DNA from: Alphaproteobacteria bacterium
GTDB taxonomy: Bacteria > Pseudomonadota > Alphaproteobacteria > Rhizobiales > OSC116
DNA length: 64,000 nucleotides
NCBI GenBank assembly: GCA_002400495.2
Contig: NVQL02000015.1
Coordinates: 2,543-66,542 of the forward strand
Direction: 5' to 3'
Both the position numbers and the translations under genes were made by a program. The notes below the pieces were generated by a model, which saw nothing but the letters and a program-made list of their open reading frames with translations, searched no databases and was not told where the DNA came from. Shown here in pieces: positions 8,117-17,886 of the stretch. Numbering within the stretch: position 1 is the stretch's first letter; each line of letters starts with the position of its first letter.

Positions 8117-9625
8117 ATGGAAGCAGCAGTCATTGAGCTAGACAGCAAATGGGAAATTGTACGCGAAGGTTTGCGTACCAATTTAGGCGAAGATGTGTAT
8201 TCAAGCTGGTTTACCCGCATGATGCCCGAAAATTTTGATGGTGCTAATCTCACCGTCTCTGTGCCGACACGGTTTTTGCGGTCATGGATTCAAAATCATT
8301 ATCGCGATACTTTGCTTGAAGGTTGGAAAAAAGAAATTAGCAATCTATCACGGGTTGATATTTTAGTGCGCACATGCTCCACCCGCCAAGCCCCTACTCA
8401 GAATAATAATTTGCAAATTGCCCAACAAAATGAAATGGGCGACAAAAGCCCTGGACAAGATTGGGGCCAAAGAATGGGCGGGCTCAAAGGTTTTGGTGGC
8501 GCACCTGGGCAATCTATGGCTGGCCAAGTTACCAGTGGCCGTACGATGGGCGATGTTATGTCTGGCCGTCGCGGCCATATTGTTGACCCGCGTCAGAGCT
8601 TTGATACATTTGTGGTGGGCGATAGCAATGCTTTGGCCTTCCAAGCTGCAAAACGCGTGGCCGATGGCATGCCAAATGAATTTGGCGGATACCGTCCTTT
8701 GTTCATCTATGGTGGGCCAGGACTTGGCAAAACCCATTTGCTCAATGCGGTGCGTCAACAAATTATGTTTAAATATCCAGAGCGTAGAATGCTCTATCTA
8801 ACTGCTGAAGAATTTATCGTGCAATTTGTTAATGCGCTTAAAGCCCGCGATACCATGGCGTTTAAAGAAAAATTACGCTCGGTTGATTTATTGCTGATTG
8901 ATGATTTACAATTCTTGCAAGGCGATAAAGTGCAAGAAGAATTTGACCATACTTTTACCAGCTTGGTCGAAGCCGGCAAGCAAGTGGTGTTGGCGGCGGA
9001 TCAATCGCCTGTTCAACTTAGCTGCTTGAATGACCGCATGCGTTCGCGCTTGTCTGGTGGTTTGGTGATTGATATATGCCCTAATGATTTTGATTTACGG
9101 GTGCGTATTTTAAAAGCCAAAGTGGCTGAAGCCCAGCGGGTTAACCCAACTTTAAGCGTGCCAGCTGATGTACTGCAATATATTGCTGAAAATGCCTCTC
9201 GTTGTGCCCGTGGCTTAGAAGGCGGTTTGGTCAGTGTTTTATCACGCGCTCAAAATGGCATCATCACACTTGAAATGGCGCGCTCTGCGTTGCGCAATCA
9301 AGTGTCTGTTGAAGAAAATCGCATCATTCGGGTGCATGACATCATTAAATCTGTGTCAGATTTCTACCAAGTTTCAAAAGCCGATTTATTCTCGGCACGT
9401 CGGCATCGCTCTATTGTGCGGCCGCGCCAAATTGGTATGTATTTGGCTAAAATGCTGACCTCGCGTAGCTTGCCTGAAATTGGCCGTCGCTTTGGTGGCC
9501 GCGATCATACAACCGTGCTGCATGCGGTGCGTAAAATTGATGATTTGTTGAAAAAAGACCCTATTTTGGCCGAAGAAGTGGCTCGTTTAAAACGCGAAAT
9601 TGAATTGGGTGATCTGCATCGTTAA
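8117..9625 (+). CDS. dnaA: Chromosomal replication initiator DnaA
   Basis: AAA+ initiator that binds DnaA boxes and melts the origin. The 502-aa protein has domain I at residues 1-85 (WEIVREGLRTNLGEDVYSSW), a low-complexity domain II rich in Gly and Met (about 100-155), the AAA+ domain with Walker A GGPGLGKTHLL and Walker B LLLIDDLQFL, and the C-terminal domain IV with the DnaA signature GGRDHTTVLHAVRKI. An AAGGAT ribosome site precedes the ATG. It is followed by a terminator and then dnaN, the ancestral dnaA-dnaN-recF order. Confidence 0.98.
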   Translation: MEAAVIELDSKWEIVREGLRTNLGEDVYSSWFTRMMPENFDGANLTVSVPTRFLRSWIQNHYRDTLLEGWKKEISNLSRVDILVRTCSTRQAPTQNNNLQIAQQNEMGDKSPGQDWGQRMGGLKGFGGAPGQSMAGQVTSGRTMGDVMSGRRGHIVDPRQSFDTFVVGDSNALAFQAAKRVADGMPNEFGGYRPLFIYGGPGLGKTHLLNAVRQQIMFKYPERRMLYLTAEEFIVQFVNALKARDTMAFKEKLRSVDLLLIDDLQFLQGDKVQEEFDHTFTSLVEAGKQVVLAADQSPVQLSCLNDRMRSRLSGGLVIDICPNDFDLRVRILKAKVAEAQRVNPTLSVPADVLQYIAENASRCARGLEGGLVSVLSRAQNGIITLEMARSALRNQVSVEENRIIRVHDIIKSVSDFYQVSKADLFSARRHRSIVRPRQIGMYLAKMLTSRSLPEIGRRFGGRDHTTVLHAVRKIDDLLKKDPILAEEVARLKREIELGDLHR

Positions 9626-9672
9626 GCCAATAGCTTAAATGAGCTGAAAAGCACCAAAATACACAAGTTTTT

Positions 9673-9702
9673 AAAGCATCAGCAGCCTTGCTGGTGCTTT
9701 TT
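9673..9702 (+). terminator. Intrinsic terminator after dnaA
   Basis: Twelve-base-pair stem with one G.T pair: arms 9673-9684 and 9689-9700, loop GCCT, then further T residues. It separates dnaA from dnaN, so dnaN probably has its own promoter within 9703-9793. Confidence 0.85.
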
Positions 9703-9793
9703 GTTTGACCTATTCTACAAGTGTTATATTCTATGGCTCTGAATTGATTCTGATGGGCTGAACCCCCCTCAAAGCGGAAGTTAGGATAGAAAA

Positions 9794-10906
9794 ATGAAAG
9801 TGACCATCGAGCGCGAAATATTGCTAAAATCACTCAACCATGTGCAAGGTGTGGTGGAGCGGCGCAACACCATTCCTGTTCTGTCCAATATTTTAATAGC
9901 CGCAAGCGGTGAGACGGTTCAATTTACCGCCACAGATTTAGACATTAGCATTGTCGAAAGCGCGCCTGCCATTGTTGATCAAGACGGCAGCATCACCGCG
10001 CCAGCGCATTTATTATATGACATTGTTCGCAAATTGCCCGATGGCACACAAATTTCAATCGAAAAGGTTGAAGACACCCGCATTGACGTGCGCTCTGGAC
10101 GGTCACAATTCACCTTACAAGCTCTGGCTGCTGATGATTTTCCCAATCTTTCTTCTGGCGAAATGAGCCATAATTTTGATTTAAGTGTGGCTGATCTTAA
10201 ACGGATGATTGAGAAAACTCGTTTTGCCATCAGCACCGAAGAAACCCGCTATTATCTCAACGGTATTTATTTTCACACCATTGAAGAAGGCGATGCCAAA
10301 CTATGTGCGGTCGCCACTGATGGTCATCGTTTGGCCAAAGTTGAAATTGCCATGCCGACAGGTGCAAAAGATATGCCGGGCATCATTATACCGCGTAAAA
10401 CGGTTGGCGAATTGCATAAATTATTGGATAGCGATGAAGAAAATGTCGCCATCTCATTGTCAGATAGCAAAATCGAATTTCGCATTGGTCAAACCATTGT
10501 TACGTCTAAATTGATTGATGGTAATTATCCTGATTATGATCGGGTGATCCCTAAAAACAACCAAAATGCCATGAATGTTGAAACCCGCCCGTTGACCAAA
10601 GCGGTTGATCGGGTGTCTACCGTGGCTAATGACCGTGGCCGCGCAATTAAATTGGCGTTAGCCAAAGACGTGCTGACGCTCGAAGTGAACAATCCTGACA
10701 GCGGCCATGCCGAAGAAGAATTGATGGTTGAATATGACAGCGTGAATATAGAAATTGGCTTTAACGCCAAATATATGCTGGATGTGTTGAACCAATTGGA
10801 GGGCGAAAATGTTGAATTTTTGTTCGCCGAAAGCGTTGATCCAGTGTTGGTGAAAGACCAAGGCGATGAAGGCACAATTTATGTGCTGATGCCAATGCGG
10901 GTTTAA
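9794..10906 (+). CDS. dnaN: DNA polymerase III beta subunit (sliding clamp)
   Basis: Ring-shaped processivity clamp. The 370-aa product starts MKVTIEREILLKSLNHVQGV, shows the three repeated clamp domains, the conserved RRNTIPVLSNILI segment in domain 1, ATDGHRLAKVE in domain 2, and ends in the typical clamp C-terminus YVLMPMRV. Length is normal. Its last codons form the first unit of a 17-bp tandem repeat that continues into the gap before recF. Confidence 0.98.
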   Translation: MKVTIEREILLKSLNHVQGVVERRNTIPVLSNILIAASGETVQFTATDLDISIVESAPAIVDQDGSITAPAHLLYDIVRKLPDGTQISIEKVEDTRIDVRSGRSQFTLQALAADDFPNLSSGEMSHNFDLSVADLKRMIEKTRFAISTEETRYYLNGIYFHTIEEGDAKLCAVATDGHRLAKVEIAMPTGAKDMPGIIIPRKTVGELHKLLDSDEENVAISLSDSKIEFRIGQTIVTSKLIDGNYPDYDRVIPKNNQNAMNVETRPLTKAVDRVSTVANDRGRAIKLALAKDVLTLEVNNPDSGHAEEELMVEYDSVNIEIGFNAKYMLDVLNQLEGENVEFLFAESVDPVLVKDQGDEGTIYVLMPMRV

Positions 10907-10957
10907 GTGAAATGCGGGTTTAAGTAAAATACGGGTTTAAGTAAAATGCGGGTTTAA
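10894..10957 (+). repeat. 17-bp tandem repeat spanning the dnaN stop codon
   Basis: Almost four units of AATGCGGGTTTAAGTAA at 10894-10910, 10911-10927, 10928-10944 and 10945-10957 (last unit partial), with two single-base differences. The first unit contains the last sense codons and TAA of dnaN, so the gap to recF was made by duplicating the dnaN end. Every intact unit reads ATG-CGG-GTT-TAA. Confidence 0.95.
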
Positions 10958-10976
10958 TTTACCATCGGAGCCAATC

Positions 10977-12128
10977 ATCGCCTATATATCCGATTTACGG
11001 TTAGAAAATTTTCGTAATTATTCAGATCTGTCGTTGACATTTTCTGATCGGCCGACCATTTTTTATGGTGCCAATGGCGCGGGCAAAACCAATATATTAG
11101 AAGCATTATCCTATCTTTCGTCTGGCCGTGGGTTGCGCCGCGCTTCGTTGGGTGATGTGGTGCGGGCTGATGGCAATGGTCAAGATCGTTTTACAATTTT
11201 TTCGCAAATACAGACTGAATTTGACGAGGTTAAAATTGGCATTGGGGCGCGGCCAAACCCCTCCTTGCTTGGTGATGAAGCAAGCGGCTCTCGGTATAGC
11301 AAGGAAATTCGCATCGATGGCGAAACGTTTAAAAACAGCACGGTTTTGGGTGATTATGTGCGTGCCATTTGGCTCACGCCCTCGCTCGATCGGCTGTTCA
11401 CAGGCCCTGCTGCTGAGCGGCGTAAGTTTTTTGATCGGTTTGTTACAGGGTTTGACCCTGCGCATAATGCCCGCACATCGCGGTTCGAAAAAGCCATGCG
11501 CGAGCGCAACAAATTGCTTGAAAAAAACATTATGGATGACGTTTGGTTGGCGGGCATTGAAGGTCAGATGGCCGAACAAGCCGTGGCCATAGCCGCTGCA
11601 CGGCGCGAGGTGGCGTTGCATTTGAGTGCTTTGCTCGAAGCTGGATCTCAAAGTGCATTTCCGTTTGCGCGCATTGCGATGGAAGGTGATTTGGAGCAGT
11701 TGATTGGCGAGCGCTCGGCGATTGAAGTTGAAGATATTTATTTGCAACGGCTCAAAGACAACCGCAGTTTTGACCAACAAAGCGGCCGCACAAAATTTGG
11801 GCCGCATAAATCTGACTTGCTTGCTTGGCACGGCAGCAAGGGCATTGAGGCCAAAAAATGCTCGACGGGTGAACAAAAAGCATTGTTGATTGCGCTGCTA
11901 TTGGCACACGCCAAATTGGTCACGCAAGTGGCGGGCGATGCGGTGCTGATTATGCTGCTCGATGAAATTACCGCGCATTTAGATGCGGGACGCCGCGCTG
12001 CTTTGTTTGAGGAATTGGGCGATTTGAATGCCCAGCTTTTCATGACCGGCACAGACCGCGAATTGTTCAGCGCCATCACGGATACAAGCACGGTGTTTGA
12101 GATTGATGAGGGCAGCGTTAAACTCTGA
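10977..12128 (+). CDS. recF: DNA replication and repair protein RecF
   Basis: SMC-like ATPase that helps RecR/RecO load RecA at gaps. It shows Walker A GANGAGKTN, GRGLRRASLGDVV, the ABC-type signature region STGEQKALLIALLLAHA, and the Walker B/D-loop segment IMLLDEITAHLD. The conserved first strand and FRNY motif (YISDLRLENFRNYSDLSL) is encoded from about 10980, but no ATG, GTG or TTG lies in frame between the stop at 10938 and 11034. I therefore place the start at ATC 10977, six bases after GGAG (10967-10970). The first orthodox start is TTG 11034, which would delete the FRNY strand. The start is uncertain; the gene is not. Confidence 0.93.
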   Translation: MAYISDLRLENFRNYSDLSLTFSDRPTIFYGANGAGKTNILEALSYLSSGRGLRRASLGDVVRADGNGQDRFTIFSQIQTEFDEVKIGIGARPNPSLLGDEASGSRYSKEIRIDGETFKNSTVLGDYVRAIWLTPSLDRLFTGPAAERRKFFDRFVTGFDPAHNARTSRFEKAMRERNKLLEKNIMDDVWLAGIEGQMAEQAVAIAAARREVALHLSALLEAGSQSAFPFARIAMEGDLEQLIGERSAIEVEDIYLQRLKDNRSFDQQSGRTKFGPHKSDLLAWHGSKGIEAKKCSTGEQKALLIALLLAHAKLVTQVAGDAVLIMLLDEITAHLDAGRRAALFEELGDLNAQLFMTGTDRELFSAITDTSTVFEIDEGSVKL

Positions 12129-12134
12129 GTTTCC

Positions 12135-12627
12135 GTCTGCCCCTCGTTTCCAAGGCTCCCATTCATTTCAGTGAGTGCGTGTTCGGCCGTTCGCAGCCGC
12201 TGCCGACGGACGCGCGGCCAGCTAGTAAGCCCAACTTGTTTGGGATTGCGCACGCAAGTGCTAACAGAGAGCCTTAAGGCGAACGTGAAAATGCAGACTT
12301 CCAGAGTGTTGGCAGTAGTGCGTCCCAGTATAGGCTGTAAAACGACAGTTGACTGGTTGTTAATGCTCTGGAAGCTTGCATCTTTACGCCCACCTTTCGG
12401 TGGGCTAGTGGCCCCTGCGGGCGCACGCCTCCGCGTACTTGCTAAGCCACTCAGCCGCTTGTCGGGAGCAAATTCACCACCCAACCTAGCCTCATTAAGT
12501 TGAGTTGGCGCGAATTTGCCTATACTCCGAATTTCAGTGCATAAACAATATTCTGAGTTTGTTGCTATGGTGTGAATGGTAGTGCTGAATTTGTTGCTAT
12601 GGGTAAATAGAAACGCTGAATTTGCTG
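12135..12627. repeat. Intergenic repeat block B
   Basis: Fills the gap between convergent recF and tetR. Its first part (12139-12300) matches the left arm of block A, including the CCCATTCATTTCAGTGAG stretch and the CAGACTTCCAGAG module. The module TATAGGCTGTAAAACGACAG follows, shared with blocks E and F. Then comes an inverted CTCTGGAAG and the GCTAAGCCACTCAGCCGCT module (about 12441-12505) shared with blocks D-G. It is thus a composite of the two sub-families. Short frames crossing it are repeat artefacts. Confidence 0.88.
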
Positions 12628-12631
12628 CTAG
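12553..12631. repeat. Three degenerate copies of CTGAATTTGTTGCTATGG
   Basis: Copies at 12553-12570, 12585-12602 and 12616-12631, spaced 31-32 bases. The third overlaps the tetR stop codon. Related CTGAATTTGCT words occur in the variable centre of blocks D, F and G, so this is another piece of the repeat family. Confidence 0.75.
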
Positions 12632-13239
12632 TCGGCAACTTCGAGGTTTAGCATGTCGATCAGCAAATCAATATGTAATTGTTTGCTGTGTCGGTGATCG
12701 TTATTGATGACTTCGTTGCGTTCAAAGTTTACGTAGCCTTCGAGCATTGTCCATACGGCGATTTGGGTGAGTTCGGCATTGTCGTGGCGGTGCTTAAATG
12801 GGGCGCAGATGTCGATTAATACTTGATAGGCCGCATCGGCGGCTTCTATCCATTCTGGCTCATCTTCATAACAATTGGCTTTGTTAAATATAATGCTGGC
12901 CAAGGCTTTATGGTGGCGTGAAAAATTTACATAGCCCTTGCAGCAGCCGCGTAGGCGTGACATTGGGTCAGGTTTAGCCGCATCAATTTCGCGGGTCATT
13001 TCGGCTGCGAATAAAATATAACCCTTGGTTACAATCGCGGTCAGTAGGCCTTTTAAGCCTCTAAAATGGTGAGCGGGTGCCGCATGCGAAACCCCTGCCC
13101 GCGCGGCACATTTGCGCAAGGTGAGCGCGGCAATGCCGCCTTCATCTAACAATTCTATACCCGCCTCGACCAAGGCTTGGTGTAAATTTCCATGGTGGTG
13201 GCTATTTTTACTTTTTACATTATTTTTGTCCATTTTCAC
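12628..13239 (-). CDS. TetR family transcriptional regulator
   Basis: One-domain repressor type, 203 aa. After a His-rich N-terminus (KNSHHHGNLHQALVEAG) the TetR HTH reads LRKCAARAGVSHAAPAHHFRGLKGLL at about residues 42-67. The C-terminal part resembles the WHG-type effector-binding domain seen in TetR proteins of this length. It is divergently transcribed from two membrane-protein genes and a LysE exporter, its likely targets. A perfect palindrome lies between the -35 and -10 of its own promoter and touches the -35 of the divergent one, so it probably represses itself and its neighbours. The inducer is unknown. Confidence 0.9.
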   Translation of the reverse strand: MKMDKNNVKSKNSHHHGNLHQALVEAGIELLDEGGIAALTLRKCAARAGVSHAAPAHHFRGLKGLLTAIVTKGYILFAAEMTREIDAAKPDPMSRLRGCCKGYVNFSRHHKALASIIFNKANCYEDEPEWIEAADAAYQVLIDICAPFKHRHDNAELTQIAVWTMLEGYVNFERNEVINNDHRHSKQLHIDLLIDMLNLEVAD

Positions 13240-13287
13240 TTTATATCAAGTCTTACTTGACATTGTCAAGATGGGTGGTTATATATT
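13240..13287. promoter_or_regulatory. Overlapping divergent promoters with TetR operator
   Basis: Minus strand: TTGACA, 18-base spacer, TATAAA reading toward tetR. Plus strand: TTGACA at 13257-13262, 17-base spacer, TATATA at 13280-13285 reading toward the membrane genes. The perfect palindrome TCAAGT-CTT-ACTTGA (about 13246-13260) sits inside the minus-strand spacer and overlaps the plus-strand -35. This is the layout expected of an autoregulated TetR operator. Confidence 0.8.
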
Positions 13288-13324
13288 TCAAACTTTACAG
13301 CGTCAACTTATAGATTGTTTCAAC

Positions 13325-13876
13325 ATGCCCCACACAAAACCCATATATTCCCGAATTTCTTGGCCTGTCGTTTGGGCGGTATTCATCGTGTCCAATGTGG
13401 TTTTTGCCACCATCATCCTTTGGTCATTGCCGCAGCTTTCGCAAATCGCCAACGGCCTCAGCATGTTCGATACGCGCCCCTCAGGTTATAGCCTTATTCA
13501 GGCCCAATCTATCATAGATGGTCTCGGCAAAATCGGCGTCGAATTTTATTTGGGTACACAATTGTGGCTGGATTTTTTCTATCCTGCTATGTTTGCCATT
13601 GCCTTTGCGCTGTTCATTGCCAAGCTTCTGCAGGCTTACCAGCTGCCAAATTGGTTTAAATTCTGTTTGCTCATTGCGCCTTTTCTCACAGCGGTTTTCG
13701 ATTATAGCGAAAACCATTATATCGCCCTTATGTTGCAATCCGACTTGCCGTTAACCGCGCAATTGGTTGCGATGGCTAGTTTTGCCACCATGCTCAAATC
13801 TATAGCTTCCACCATCACCCAAGTCACTTGGCTGGTTCTCTTGATCATTTTCCTCATTCAAAAATTTAGAAAGTAA
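13325..13876 (+). CDS. Hypothetical multi-pass membrane protein
   Basis: A 183-aa protein of unknown function with about four hydrophobic segments (VVWAVFIVSNVVFATIILW; FFYPAMFAIAFALFIAKLL; FCLLIAPFLTAVFDY; VTWLVLLIIFLIQ). I do not recognise the family. ATG 13325 is preferred over the upstream in-frame ATG 13271, because the divergent promoter's -10 lies at 13280-13285, downstream of 13271. It begins the TetR-linked cassette and ends four bases before the next gene, so the two are coupled. Confidence 0.75.
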   Translation: MPHTKPIYSRISWPVVWAVFIVSNVVFATIILWSLPQLSQIANGLSMFDTRPSGYSLIQAQSIIDGLGKIGVEFYLGTQLWLDFFYPAMFAIAFALFIAKLLQAYQLPNWFKFCLLIAPFLTAVFDYSENHYIALMLQSDLPLTAQLVAMASFATMLKSIASTITQVTWLVLLIIFLIQKFRK

Positions 13877-13880
13877 CGTT

Positions 13881-14480
13881 ATGAAATTTCTAAAACCAAC
13901 TAGTTGGGTGTTGATGTCAATTTTTGTCATTGCCACTGCTATATACACCACTAAATATTTTCGCGCTGATATGCCCAATGCATTCCAACCTGATGTTTAT
14001 GCCATTTATAGTTGGGAGCTGCGCATACACATTGCAGGCGGCATCATTGCGGCGTTGGCGGGCCTCACTCAATTTTGGTCTAATTTCCGCAACAAACATA
14101 AAAATATCCATCGGTTATTGGGATTTACTTACATTGTTGCCATAGCCATTTCGGCACCTGCTGCGCTCATCTTATCAACCGTTTCGCAAGGTGGGTTGGT
14201 CACTCATATTGGCTTTGGCATGCTGGCAATTTTGTGGGCATTCACCACGTTTAAGGCGCTTTATCACATCACAAGGCGCGAGATTACATTGCACAAACAA
14301 TGGATGATCCGCTCTTATGCTTTGACTTTTGCATTTGTGTTATTGCGCATGTGGTTGGGCGCATTCATCGCCTCTGGCGTGCCTATCGATCAGGCCTATC
14401 AAACCGTATCTTGGTTATGCTGGGTGCCCAATTTATTGATCGTCGAATATCTGATTGTCAATCGGCTAAAAATCGCCTAA
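13881..14480 (+). CDS. DUF2306 domain membrane protein
   Basis: 199-aa inner-membrane protein with about six hydrophobic segments that I assign to the DUF2306 family. Family-like features are LRIHIAGGIIAALAGLTQFW near residue 50 with a conserved His, HRLLGFTYIVAIAIS, HIGFGMLAILWAFTTFKA and the HKQWMIRSYALTFAFVLLR segment. Function is unknown. It is four bases from the upstream membrane gene and ten bases from the LysE gene, so the three form an operon probably under the divergent TetR regulator. Confidence 0.85.
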   Translation: MKFLKPTSWVLMSIFVIATAIYTTKYFRADMPNAFQPDVYAIYSWELRIHIAGGIIAALAGLTQFWSNFRNKHKNIHRLLGFTYIVAIAISAPAALILSTVSQGGLVTHIGFGMLAILWAFTTFKALYHITRREITLHKQWMIRSYALTFAFVLLRMWLGAFIASGVPIDQAYQTVSWLCWVPNLLIVEYLIVNRLKIA

Positions 14481-14489
14481 AGCTATGGC

Positions 14490-15107
14490 ATGACATTTGA
14501 AACATTACTTATATTTGCGGGTTTTTTGACCATCGCTTGCATCATTCCTGGGCCTGGGGTGATTACACTTTTATCGCGCACATTGGGCAGTGGTTGGTCG
14601 GCAGGTATGGCGTTTTTAATTGGCATCACTTTGGGCGATTTAATTTTTGTGACTTTGGCATTTTTAGGCATGGCAGCTTTGGCCGAAAGCATGGGCGATC
14701 TGTTTCAATGGATTAAATGGGCGGGTGCGGCGTTTTTGGTTTATATGGCCTATCAACTCGTCACCTCTAAGGGCGAAAGCTTTGATTTCCAAAAAGATAA
14801 ATCCACATCATCGGCTTTTGTTGATGTAACTAGCGGCCTGTTGCTCACTTTGGGCAACCCCAAGCCGCTGATATTTTATGCAGCGATTATGCCACAAGTG
14901 TTGGATGTGACCCAAATCACCTATGCCGAGTTTTCAATGGTTTTGGCCACCGTGGTGTTTGTATTGTTTGCGGTTTGCTGCACTTATATCTGGATTGCCA
15001 CCAAAGCTGCGCGGTTTTTCTCCGATCAAAAAATGCAGAAACGCCTTAGCCAAGGCTCAGGCGCGGTGCTTTTGGGCACGGCTACATGGGTAGCTTTTAA
15101 GGCTTAA
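14490..15107 (+). CDS. LysE/RhtB family amino-acid exporter
   Basis: 205-aa LysE-superfamily translocator with the N-terminal hallmark CIIPGPGVITLLSRTLG and the following glycine-rich helix AFLIGITLGDLIFVTLAFLG; later comes LLTLGNPKPLIFYAAIMPQ, the second conserved block. Six membrane segments are expected. The substrate cannot be read from sequence; relatives export amino acids such as homoserine, threonine or lysine. Last gene of the TetR-linked cassette, followed by a terminator. Confidence 0.92.
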   Translation: MTFETLLIFAGFLTIACIIPGPGVITLLSRTLGSGWSAGMAFLIGITLGDLIFVTLAFLGMAALAESMGDLFQWIKWAGAAFLVYMAYQLVTSKGESFDFQKDKSTSSAFVDVTSGLLLTLGNPKPLIFYAAIMPQVLDVTQITYAEFSMVLATVVFVLFAVCCTYIWIATKAARFFSDQKMQKRLSQGSGAVLLGTATWVAFKA

Positions 15108-15130
15108 ACGCTGCCCTGTGCATAAGAAAC

Positions 15131-15152
15131 AACCGCAGAATTAGCGGTTTTT
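15131..15152 (+). terminator. Intrinsic terminator after the LysE gene
   Basis: Six-base-pair stem AACCGC (15131-15136) / GCGGTT (15144-15149), seven-base loop, and a T-run. The 220 bases from here to gyrB show no gene; they contain a 15-bp word (15173-15187) also present at 35420-35434 and a TATAAA near 15331 that may be the gyrB -10. Confidence 0.75.
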
Positions 15153-15342
15153 GCGTTCACTCAAATGCCAGTATAATACCATTCATATAAACCTTTGATG
15201 TATAACAGTAATTTAGCATATAAAAGCCGTGTAATAATTGATCTTGTTTATTGTTAAATTTCCCTCAGGTCACTCTATCTCAAACATCTCCCACGGGGCT
15301 TTAAAATTTCTATATTTAGGTGTTTTGCGCTATAAATAGTGA

Positions 15343-17808
<2,466 letters not shown>

Positions 17809-17886
17809 TTCATAAAATATTAAGCGCAAATCTATATGGTTTACTCATCATATATATGATGAATTTTACCTATGGATTTGGCTTGA

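Noticed and set aside
11738..12484. A 248-codon minus-strand frame across the recF end and block B
   Set aside because: It is antisense to recF for half its length and runs into repeat DNA; the protein has no motif and the Ser-rich composition is typical of a shadow frame.
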